Of a stretch of DNA of 60,818 nucleotides, positions 52,141-59,715 are shown one piece after another (the first letter of the stretch is position 1; every line of letters starts with the position of its first letter). The translations under genes were made by a program, and so were the position numbers. The stretch covers positions 1 to 60,818 of the forward strand of contig JAMOTM010000002.1 of NCBI GenBank assembly GCA_027002265.1, read 5' to 3'. The notes beneath the pieces are model-generated. The model had not been told where the DNA came from. It did not search any database and was given only the letters and a program-made list of their open reading frames with translations. Source of the DNA: Aquificota bacterium (GTDB lineage: Bacteria > Aquificota > Aquificia > Desulfurobacteriales > DQVG01).

Positions 52141-53499
52141 ATGCAAAGATATCTAAAAAATATAAAATCATCATATTTCTATGTTGGTTTTTTTATTTTT
52201 GTTTTTACTTTATCTATTTATTATCTTTTTACGAAAATATTGCCAAATTATTTTTATAACCAAAATTTAAAGGAGTATTGTCTAATTTTTGAAGATGTAA
52301 AAGATATAGTTCCTGGCACAAAAGTAAGTGTAGCTGGAGTAAAAGTAGGTTTTGTAAAAGAGATACGTCTTTTAAAAAACAAAGCTCAAGTTATTATAGC
52401 TATAGATAAAAATATAGATTTAACAAACAATACTCGAGCTTATCTTACTTCTGCCTCTCTTTTAGGCGGTTATTATATTTCCCTTGATATAAAACCTGGA
52501 AAAAAAATTTCAAGTAATGTGTGCCTTAATAATACATCTTCTTTGACAGTAGAGGATCTTATAAATCAAATCGGCCAGAATTTAAAAAAGGTAAATATTT
52601 CCAAAATAAATGAAATAATAAATAATACAAATACTTTGATTTTGGACATAAATAAATCCCAGAAAGAAATAAAATTATCTATAAATAAAACTTTAAAAAA
52701 TATTAATGCAAATTTAAATCTAATTTCAAAAAAATTTTCAAAACTTATAGATAATACTAATATTGCTCTTATTTCTTTATCTAAAAAAACAAATTCTACA
52801 TTATCTTCTTATGAAGATTTAGCCCGAACTTTAAGTTTCTCCATAAACGAAACAACTGCTCTTTTGAAACTAAATTTAGAGAATTTAAATTATCTTTTAA
52901 ATGAAACTAAAAATGAAAAACTTTTAAAAGCTTTAAAGAAAAATCTAGACGAAAGTTATAAAGTTTTAAAAAATTTAAATGATATTTTAGTAAGAGTAAA
53001 AAATTCAAATGGAACCTTGTGGAAGCTTATAGAAGGAGATGAGCTTTATAAAAATATAGAAAGTTCTCTAGAAAACATTACTTATCTTGAGAAAAGGGTA
53101 AATAATTTTCTTTCAAAAAAGTATGAATTTAATAAAAAAATAATTTTTAGAGCAAATACAAATAAAAATTTTTCTTATGGATTTTCTAGTAGTTTAAAAT
53201 TGAATAATAATGAAATTAGACTTGATTTTCTGGAAAAGGAAGATACTTTAAAATTTACTTTTTTGTTCTCTAGATATTTAAATCCTTATTTTTCTTTAGA
53301 AGCTGGATTTTATGAAAGTAAGCTTGCTTTAGGTTATAAGCTAACAAACAAGAAATATTTCTTTGAAAACTTTATTTTTCCTTATTTTGAAATAAATACT
53401 GGAAGAAAATTTAATTATTTTTCTATTTTTGTTGGAACAAGATATTTGTATGATAAACATACTTTGGAAGGATTTGCGGGGACAAGCGTTGATTTTTAA
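52141..53499 (+). CDS. mlaD: MCE/MlaD-family protein with beta-rich C-terminal domain
   Basis: A 452-residue lipid transport protein. One membrane helix at about 14-33 (FYVGFFIFVFTLSIYYLF) is followed by an MCE domain (about 45-125, with DIVPGTKVSVAGVKVGFVKE and SASLLGGYYISLDI). About 130-335 is helical coiled coil. The last 110 residues are an alternating, aromatic-rich beta region (IIFRANTNKNFSYGFSSSLK, IFVGTRYLYDKHTLEGFA) ending with GTSVDF, a terminal Phe like outer-membrane strands. This could bridge inner membrane to outer membrane. No MlaE/MlaF permease and ATPase genes are adjacent. The MCE call is firm, the beta-barrel reading is inference. Confidence 0.85.
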   Translation: MQRYLKNIKSSYFYVGFFIFVFTLSIYYLFTKILPNYFYNQNLKEYCLIFEDVKDIVPGTKVSVAGVKVGFVKEIRLLKNKAQVIIAIDKNIDLTNNTRAYLTSASLLGGYYISLDIKPGKKISSNVCLNNTSSLTVEDLINQIGQNLKKVNISKINEIINNTNTLILDINKSQKEIKLSINKTLKNINANLNLISKKFSKLIDNTNIALISLSKKTNSTLSSYEDLARTLSFSINETTALLKLNLENLNYLLNETKNEKLLKALKKNLDESYKVLKNLNDILVRVKNSNGTLWKLIEGDELYKNIESSLENITYLEKRVNNFLSKKYEFNKKIIFRANTNKNFSYGFSSSLKLNNNEIRLDFLEKEDTLKFTFLFSRYLNPYFSLEAGFYESKLALGYKLTNKKYFFENFIFPYFEINTGRKFNYFSIFVGTRYLYDKHTLEGFAGTSVDF

Positions 53500-53575
53500 T
53501 TTTCTGTGTTAAAATACTTTCAAGTTGATTTAATTAAAACTAAGAACAAAAGAAAAAGACTAGGAGCATCTAAAA

Positions 53576-55240
53576 GTGCAACAACCTAAAGTTCGTTTAG
53601 GAGAAATTCTTGTAAAACTTGGTTTTATTACAGAAGAGCATATTGAAGTTGCCTTAAAAATTCAAAAAATTCATAAAAAGAAACTTGGAGAAATTTTAAA
53701 AGAACTTGGATTTGTATCTCCAAGAGAATTGGCTTTAGCTTTAGCTTATCAAGCAAATTTACCATATATAAATCTAGAAGAGTACTATCCGAAAAAGGAA
53801 GCTTTGTTTTTACTTACAAAAAGAATTTCTAGTTTATATAATGCTCTTTGTGTGGATATTGATCCTAAAGAAAATAGTGTATTAGTTGTAATAGATGATC
53901 CTTATGATATTAGAAAACAAGCTACTATAAGAAGTTTATTAAAAAACTATAAAGTAAAATTTGCCATTTCTGAGCCGGAAGCTATAATTCGAGCTATAGA
54001 AATTTACTATACCTACTATACAAATCCATTAGATAAGCAATTTACCGAAGAAGTTTTAAAACCTGATCCAGATATAGAAAAAGTAGTAGATTTAATTTTA
54101 AATATGGCAATATACTATAACGCTTCAGATATTCATATAAATCCTCTTTCTAATATATCTTTCTTATTTTTAAGAATAGATGGAATTTTACAACCTATGA
54201 CAGTTATACCTTACTCTTTGCATGGGCCGATAGTTTCAAAAATAAAGCTTATGGCTAATATGAATGTTGCAGAAAGAAGAATTCCTCAAGATGGATCATT
54301 TAGCTATTCGAGTTTAGGACAAAAAGTAGATGTTAGAGTATCTACCCTTCCAACGGCCTTTGGTGAAAAAGTTGTTATGAGAGTCCTTAAAAAGGATATC
54401 TCTAAACTTAACCTTGATTTTCTTGGTTTCTTGGAACCTCAGAAGCAGCTTCTTAGAAAAGCAATTAATTTATCTTTTGGAATGGTCATAGTTTCAGGTC
54501 CAACTGGTTCGGGGAAATCTACAACTTTATATTCTCTTTTAAGAAGTATTAATTATTTAAAGCGAAATGTAGTTACTGTAGAAGATCCAATAGAATATCG
54601 CTTTAATTTTATTTATCAAACGGAAATAAACACTGCAATTGGATATAAATTTTCTACAGCTTTAAAATATTTTATGCGTCAGGACCCAGATGTTATTTTA
54701 CTTGGGGAAATTAGAGATGATGAAACTGCAAACACTGCCATAGAGGCAGCAAACACAGGTCATTTACTTTTATCAACTATTCATGCTAACTGCTCTGTTA
54801 CAACTGTTCAAAGACTTTTAAATTTAGTTCGTGATAAGGATATGGCTTTATCGGTTTTAAAAGTAATCTCTGCTCAAAGACTTTTAAGAAAGCTTTGTCC
54901 TTTCTGTAAAGAAGAAGCAAAAGAAGATATTGAAATTTTAAAATCAAAGTATCCTACAGTTTTTGAACTTTTAAAAGAAGAACCAAAGGTGTATAGAGCA
55001 AAGGGTTGTGAAAGATGTGGGGGAAGAGGATATATTGGTAGAACGGTTTTAGCAGAAGTATTAGAGTTAGATGATAATTTAATTAATATGTTTTATCAAA
55101 ATGCTTCCTTAGTAGATATCAAAAAGAAACTTGAAGAACAAAATTTTTTAGATATGTCAAAAGTTGCAGCTTACAAGATTCTTACCGGTGAAACCGATAT
55201 AAATGAAGCCAAGCGGGTTCTTGGGGCAAATTTTGTGTGA
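53576..55240 (+). CDS. Type II secretion / type IV pilus assembly ATPase (GspE/PilB)
   Basis: A 554-residue hexameric motor. Start GTG 53576 with AGGAG upstream. The N-terminal MshEN domain (about 5-75: KVRLGEILVKLGFITEEHIE) may bind c-di-GMP, which fits the EAL protein at 14660. The ATPase has Walker A VSGPTGSGKSTTLYSLL (about 306-322), an Asp box DVRVSTLPTAFGEKVVMRVL, Walker B DPDVILLGEIRDDETA, His box GHLLLSTIHANCSVTT and a zinc tetracysteine (LCPFCKEE and CERCGGRGY). It powers pseudopilus assembly. The next prepilin gene overlaps its 3' end by 38 nt. Confidence 0.93.
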   Translation: MQQPKVRLGEILVKLGFITEEHIEVALKIQKIHKKKLGEILKELGFVSPRELALALAYQANLPYINLEEYYPKKEALFLLTKRISSLYNALCVDIDPKENSVLVVIDDPYDIRKQATIRSLLKNYKVKFAISEPEAIIRAIEIYYTYYTNPLDKQFTEEVLKPDPDIEKVVDLILNMAIYYNASDIHINPLSNISFLFLRIDGILQPMTVIPYSLHGPIVSKIKLMANMNVAERRIPQDGSFSYSSLGQKVDVRVSTLPTAFGEKVVMRVLKKDISKLNLDFLGFLEPQKQLLRKAINLSFGMVIVSGPTGSGKSTTLYSLLRSINYLKRNVVTVEDPIEYRFNFIYQTEINTAIGYKFSTALKYFMRQDPDVILLGEIRDDETANTAIEAANTGHLLLSTIHANCSVTTVQRLLNLVRDKDMALSVLKVISAQRLLRKLCPFCKEEAKEDIEILKSKYPTVFELLKEEPKVYRAKGCERCGGRGYIGRTVLAEVLELDDNLINMFYQNASLVDIKKKLEEQNFLDMSKVAAYKILTGETDINEAKRVLGANFV

Positions 55241-56603
55241 TAATAAAAGAAAATCTATTTCTCAAACCGTAACTCAAAGATTAAAATTAAAAAAACAAAG
55301 AAAAAAGTTTTTTAAATGTTCTTATACCTTAATAGAAATTGCAATTGTTCTTTTAATTCTTGGAATATTAATTTCTATCTTTTCTTCAACCTGGACAGCT
55401 TTTATTGCATATTACCATCAATTAAAATATGAAGAAAGAATAAAAAAAATAAAGTCAGAGCTTCTTTCTAACTCTTTAGATTTAGATGATTTTAATTTAT
55501 TTTTAAGTTCTTCTCTTTTAAAAAAATATTATCCACAAAGTTATATGATATATTCTCAGGCTTTTTTAAAAACTTATCCTATGCCCTGCAATTATCAGAT
55601 TGATAGTCCTAAAAATTTTGATGCAAGTTTTTTAAAATTAAAATATTTAAACCAAGATATAAATAATATTCTTTATATAGTTGTTCTAGATGGGAAAGGT
55701 AAGGTAAATAAAGATTTTAAATTTCTAGATGAAAACTATCTTGAGGTTAAAGATCCTAAACTTAAATTTTTTTATGTTACTTTGGATGATTTGAAATATA
55801 AATATTGTCCTTCAAAAAAAATATCAAATTACTATATAGATTGTGTAAAACCAAAAGAAATTATTAACTTTTATAAAGAAGCTTCTTTAAAAATAATATA
55901 TCCTGCAAAATATACATACTTAAAATATTCTACTTTTAATACCGTTTACTCTTTATCTAAAAGTAAGAAAAATATAAATATAGCTTTATCTTCCCCTATA
56001 AATTCTTTTACATTTTTTCTTTATGATTCTTCGATGAACTTGATTGATAAAAGGAAAGAGTATTTAGCTTATCTAGATGAAAATTTGATTCCTGAAGATT
56101 ATAATCTTACTTTAAAAGTGTCCTCTTTAGGAAAAAATCTATATAAAATTTCTTGGAAAATTGGAAATTTAAATATGAAAACATATAAATGCTTAATTGA
56201 TTTTGGAGATGGAGAAAACATGTATATTCCAAATTGTGAAAAATATAGCTATCTTCTTCATAGATATAAATACGAAGGAAATTTTGAACTTAAATTTTTT
56301 ATAAGTAATGGAGATAAAATTTTATATAATCAAACTTTATTATCTATTGAAAATTATAATCTTAAGCCGTATATAGATTTTTTTCAAAATAAGGAGCTTT
56401 TGGAATTTTTCATTTCAGATAATGCAGAAGATAAAGATATTTGTTATGTGTATTTAAATAGTAAGCTTTTTTTAAAATCAAATAACTGCAAACATATATC
56501 TTTGAAACTTACAAAATACGATTTTCCATGTAGTTTAAAGTTAGTTATTCTTGATAAAAACAAACAAAAAACTTCTTTATGTGATATTCTTAACTTGAAA
56601 TAA
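55203..56603 (+). CDS. Large prepilin-like protein with PKD-like C-terminal domain
   Basis: A 466-residue prepilin-like protein with an unusually long leader: about 40 basic residues before the stem SYTLIEIAIVLLILGILISI, with Tyr at +1 and Ser at -1 where Phe and Gly are common. Glu is at mature position 5. The globular part is long and beta-rich. A PKD-like segment (CLIDFGDGENMYIPNC, about 335-350) lies in the last third with several paired cysteines. The start overlaps gspE-like by 38 nt; an internal TTG at 55233 would shorten the leader by 10 residues. It is the second prepilin-PKD fusion in the window and may be a minor or tip subunit. Confidence 0.78.
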   Translation: MKPSGFLGQILCDNKRKSISQTVTQRLKLKKQRKKFFKCSYTLIEIAIVLLILGILISIFSSTWTAFIAYYHQLKYEERIKKIKSELLSNSLDLDDFNLFLSSSLLKKYYPQSYMIYSQAFLKTYPMPCNYQIDSPKNFDASFLKLKYLNQDINNILYIVVLDGKGKVNKDFKFLDENYLEVKDPKLKFFYVTLDDLKYKYCPSKKISNYYIDCVKPKEIINFYKEASLKIIYPAKYTYLKYSTFNTVYSLSKSKKNINIALSSPINSFTFFLYDSSMNLIDKRKEYLAYLDENLIPEDYNLTLKVSSLGKNLYKISWKIGNLNMKTYKCLIDFGDGENMYIPNCEKYSYLLHRYKYEGNFELKFFISNGDKILYNQTLLSIENYNLKPYIDFFQNKELLEFFISDNAEDKDICYVYLNSKLFLKSNNCKHISLKLTKYDFPCSLKLVILDKNKQKTSLCDILNLK

Positions 56604-56606
56604 TTT

Positions 56607-57860
56607 TTAGAATCCTCCGCCTTTTCCAATAATTTTTCCAATTTGAGAGTAAATTGGATAAAATACAGCCATAATCATAGCTAAAGTAATAATACCTGTA
56701 AATGCAATTAGTAAAGGTTCTATTAATTTTGGAATAGTAGATAAAACTCTGTCAAGCTTTTCCTTATAAAAATTTGCAATAACTTCAAGTTGTTCATCTA
56801 AAGTACCTGTTTTTTCTCCTACCGCTACATATCTTAAAAAGAAAGGAGGAAACAAATTTGTAGCTCTAAAAGCTTCGGCTAAAGATTCTCCCTTATTTAC
56901 CCTTTCATTAATTTCATTTATAGCTCTATAAAATACAGCATTATCTATAACTGAACGTAAAATAGCAAACATTTTTTCCATACTAGAACCTGATTTTAAA
57001 AGAGAAGACATAAAAGAAGCTATTAAAAAAAGATAGTACTCTTTTGTTAATCTTCCAATAATTGGGAGTTTCATTTTTATTTTATCTATTATATAAATAA
57101 GAAAATGATCCTTCCCATAGTGTCTCTTTATAAATTTTAAAAGAATTATAAAACCAAATATAAAACCTATTACTTTTAAAAAGTAAATTAAAATTAGCTC
57201 TCTTTGTTTAGAAAGCTTTAAAAGAAATAGCGTATAAGCTGGAAGCTCCAAACCTAAACTAGATAAAAATGTACTTATTTTGGGGATAACAACGTATATC
57301 CAAACAAATAAAGACGCAATTATTACAATCAAACTAATTATAGGGTATATTGATGCACTTTTAATTTGGGATTTAACATTTTCTATAAATTCAATTCTTT
57401 GAGATGCATAAATTAAGTTTTCAGCTAGATTACCTGTTTCTTCCCCAATTTCTGCAAAAGCAATTACAATAGGTGGAACAAACTTTAGTTTTTTTAAAGC
57501 TTGAGTAAAGGTCCCTCCAGAAGACAAAGTTTGAATAATTTCTCTAACCGCAGCTTTGCCTCGACGAGACTCTATTTCCTCTTGAATGGAGATAAGAAGT
57601 TCAAGTAAGGGTATACCTGCTTTAATACCTATTCCAACGGACTTTAAAAAGTCTGCAAGTTCCCGAGGTGACATATAGGGAGAAGGAGAAAATATGTATT
57701 TTATTAGGTAATATATAATCGAAGGTATTCTTATTAATCGTTCAGGAATTAAAGATAAAGCTGTAAGTCTTTCAATGGCATCAGCTTTATCTATAGCTTC
57801 TATAATACCTGATACAGTTTCTCCGCTTGGATCTGTAGCTCTGTAGTAATAATAAGCCAT
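56607..57860 (-). CDS. Type II secretion / type IV pilus platform protein (GspF/PilC)
   Basis: A 417-residue polytopic inner-membrane protein of the GspF family. Two T2SSF repeats: about 65-190 with LADFLKSVGIGIKAGIPLLE and FAEIGEETGNLAENL, and about 275-400 with ASFMSSLLKSGSSMEKMFAI and YVAVGEKTGTLDEQL. The paired motifs GEETGNL and GEKTGTL are diagnostic. Three membrane helices lie in the second half of each repeat. It is convergent with the prepilin gene, the stops being 3 nt apart. It acts with the ATPase at 53576. Confidence 0.93.
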   Translation of the reverse strand: MAYYYYRATDPSGETVSGIIEAIDKADAIERLTALSLIPERLIRIPSIIYYLIKYIFSPSPYMSPRELADFLKSVGIGIKAGIPLLELLISIQEEIESRRGKAAVREIIQTLSSGGTFTQALKKLKFVPPIVIAFAEIGEETGNLAENLIYASQRIEFIENVKSQIKSASIYPIISLIVIIASLFVWIYVVIPKISTFLSSLGLELPAYTLFLLKLSKQRELILIYFLKVIGFIFGFIILLKFIKRHYGKDHFLIYIIDKIKMKLPIIGRLTKEYYLFLIASFMSSLLKSGSSMEKMFAILRSVIDNAVFYRAINEINERVNKGESLAEAFRATNLFPPFFLRYVAVGEKTGTLDEQLEVIANFYKEKLDRVLSTIPKLIEPLLIAFTGIITLAMIMAVFYPIYSQIGKIIGKGGGF

Positions 57861-58028
57861 TTATTTTTACTCCTAAAAATAAAAAAAATTTTTTATGAAT
57901 TTTAATATATTGCATTTAATATTTTTGTTTAATATATAAAATATTCTTTTAATTTTTCTAATATAAACTTGATATATTTTTTAAAAATATTATTTTAATA
58001 TTTAGAGTAAATAAAAAAATATATTTAA

Positions 58029-58043
58029 AACTTAATTTAAGTT
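58029..58043. repeat. Short inverted repeat upstream of the nuclease-like/RAMP pair
   Basis: AACTTAA and TTAAGTT, a perfect 7-bp palindrome with one central base, 72 nt before the start at 58115. In so AT-rich a stretch (57861-58114) such repeats arise easily, so an operator is only possible. The remainder of this 254-nt gap shows A/T runs and an AGGAGG site at 58098-58103, nothing else. Confidence 0.25.
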
Positions 58044-58114
58044 AGGTTTATATACTAATTTTTAATTGCCAAAATTTAAAAAAATAATATTTAAAAAGGA
58101 GGTTAAATAGCAAA

Positions 58115-58825
58115 ATGCTTATTACTCGTCAATGGCAAATTAAAGAACTTCAAATTATAAAAACTTTAGTTTTTGAAAAATTTGGGGATGTTGAAAAACA
58201 TGTGGAATTTAAAATTAAGGATCTTCAAAGATGGGGATTTGATTTAATGTTTGGATTAAAGGACGGAAAAGAGACTTTTTTTGCTGTGGAGAGTAAAGCA
58301 AAGAAAATAAATGAAGAATTTGAGTATGAAGGTGTTAAATATAAAATTAAGGAAGTTCTTGATAAACTTCCAAAAAATAAAAAGCTTATATGTTATATAG
58401 AAATTAGAGATGGGATAGCCTATTTAATTGGGGATCTAGTAGAGGAAAATGAGGAAGATATTCGTATTTTAGAAGTTCCTGCTGGAGAAGTTTTATTAAC
58501 TTACTTTAAAAAACAAAAGCTTAATTATTTAATAGAAGCTATTAGAAATGTGGGTTTAGTAACAGAATTTATAAAACATAAAGGTGAGCAAGGTAAACCT
58601 TATGCATATCATGAACTTCCTCCCAAAGCTCGAGAATTTTTAAAAGAAGCAAAAAAGATTGCAAAAGAGACAGATTTTTATAGACTTTCTTTTGCTTACT
58701 TTGGGGAAAATAAAGATAAAAAACCAAGATATTGGTTTTCTTGGCTTGTACCTACAATATCTTTATTTGATTTAGGAATAGCGAAAAAAATAGATCAAAA
58801 TATTGCCCTTTGGGATGTTAAATAA
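58115..58825 (+). CDS. PD-(D/E)XK nuclease-like protein paired with a RAMP gene
   Basis: A 236-residue protein, family not recognised. The first half matches the PD-(D/E)XK nuclease core: an N-terminal helix with Glu (KELQIIKTLVFEKFGD), then WGFDLMF with Asp43, a turn, and FFAVESKAKK with Glu59 and Lys61 (the ExK), followed by a helix and the strand LICYIEI. The D-x15-ExK spacing is normal for this fold. The second half (about 115-236) is a mixed region with AYHELPPKAREFLKEAKKIA and PRYWFSWLVPTISLFDLG and no known motif. AGGAGG lies 11 nt before the ATG. It precedes the RAMP gene by 22 nt with a shared terminator, so the two form an operon. Nuclease activity is inference. Confidence 0.6.
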   Translation: MLITRQWQIKELQIIKTLVFEKFGDVEKHVEFKIKDLQRWGFDLMFGLKDGKETFFAVESKAKKINEEFEYEGVKYKIKEVLDKLPKNKKLICYIEIRDGIAYLIGDLVEENEEDIRILEVPAGEVLLTYFKKQKLNYLIEAIRNVGLVTEFIKHKGEQGKPYAYHELPPKAREFLKEAKKIAKETDFYRLSFAYFGENKDKKPRYWFSWLVPTISLFDLGIAKKIDQNIALWDVK

Positions 58826-58847
58826 TTATTTAAAAGGGAGGATATAA

Positions 58848-59558
58848 ATGCTTATAGCTTATACTCCAGTTACATTTTATAAAAAAGAATTTTTAAGAGA
58901 TGAAGATGGAAAACCTTATTTGCCGGGTTCTTTAGTAAGAGATGCAATAAAAACTGCCTCAATATTTTACTTTATAAAGAAGGATAAAGAGATTGAAAAT
59001 AAAGTGAAAAAATATTTGCTTTCCGAAAAGTTAAAACTAGAAGAGGTTGTAGATACTATTGAAGATATAGTTTTTAAAAAACATCCTATTTTAGATGGTT
59101 TAGAAGTAGATGAGAAAATATATCTTCCCGAAGAGAAAATTAAGGAAGCAAATGTAGCTGTTTTTGATTTAAAAACAAAGGTTATAAAAGAATTTTTTAA
59201 AGCCGAAGTTTTTAAAGGAAGTGTAGATGTAAAGTTTTCTTCTCCTTATAAAGAAAAAATAAAGGCTGCCTGTCATTCTTTTTGTGAAGCTTTAGCAAGG
59301 ATAGAGCATGAAATGCTTAAAGATCATCCTTTAGATATGTTTTATCAAGAACTTCTAAATCAAATAAAACATTTTGAAATTCCTTTGAGACTTGGTTTTT
59401 GGACTCGGGTAACATTTGGTGGAAATTTACTTTTCTTCTGGAAAATAAAAGAAGTAAGAGAATTTATTATGAAAAAATTAAAAGTTGATATCTTGCCTCG
59501 CTATATACTATTCATTCCTTCCGAAAATGCAACTTTAGGTTGGTCAGAAATTAAATAA
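58848..59558 (+). CDS. Compact RAMP-superfamily protein, Csm5-like
   Basis: A 236-residue protein with the marks of type III CRISPR RAMP proteins of the Csm5 kind. The first strand is IAYTPVTFYK (usual form: TPVHIG), followed by KPYLPGSLVRDAIKTA (23-37; usual PYIPGSSIKGAIRTA). The middle has FFKAEVFKGSVDVKF, like the family's E-x-x-P-x-G-x-x-F-x-G. The C-terminal RLGFWTRVTFGG (181-192) stands where the Gly-rich loop is expected, and the end ATLGWSEIK resembles the LGW-x-K/R-L end of Csm5. It is shorter than Csm5 (350-450), lacking long insertions. No array, cas10 or other csm gene is in the window. GGGAGG precedes the ATG. A terminator follows directly. Confidence 0.65.
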   Translation: MLIAYTPVTFYKKEFLRDEDGKPYLPGSLVRDAIKTASIFYFIKKDKEIENKVKKYLLSEKLKLEEVVDTIEDIVFKKHPILDGLEVDEKIYLPEEKIKEANVAVFDLKTKVIKEFFKAEVFKGSVDVKFSSPYKEKIKAACHSFCEALARIEHEMLKDHPLDMFYQELLNQIKHFEIPLRLGFWTRVTFGGNLLFFWKIKEVREFIMKKLKVDILPRYILFIPSENATLGWSEIK

Positions 59559-59559
59559 G

Positions 59560-59577
59560 GGGGGAAATCCCCCTTTT
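59560..59577 (+). terminator. Terminator of the nuclease-like/RAMP operon
   Basis: GGGGG (59560-59564) pairs with CCCCC (59569-59573) around AAAT, followed by TTTTG. It begins 2 nt after the RAMP gene stop and marks the pair as a closed transcription unit. Confidence 0.88.
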
Positions 59578-59715
59578 GTCTTTAATTTCGTTTCTTTAAA
59601 ACGTCCTTTAATTTGTTTCTTCAGTGTTTTTTCAAAAATTAAATAATTTTTTTAAAAAAATTAAATAATTGTGCGAAAATTATTTATTGTTTATCTTCTT
59701 TTCATGGAGGGAATT

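Noticed and set aside
57861-58114. AT-rich stretch as replication or transfer origin
   Set aside because: It lacks DnaA-box clusters or ordered repeats; low GC alone is not evidence.
58000-59715. CRISPR array or further cas genes near the RAMP gene
   Set aside because: I looked for direct repeats of 24-37 nt with regular spacing and for Cas10, Cas6 or Csm signatures; none is visible in the window.
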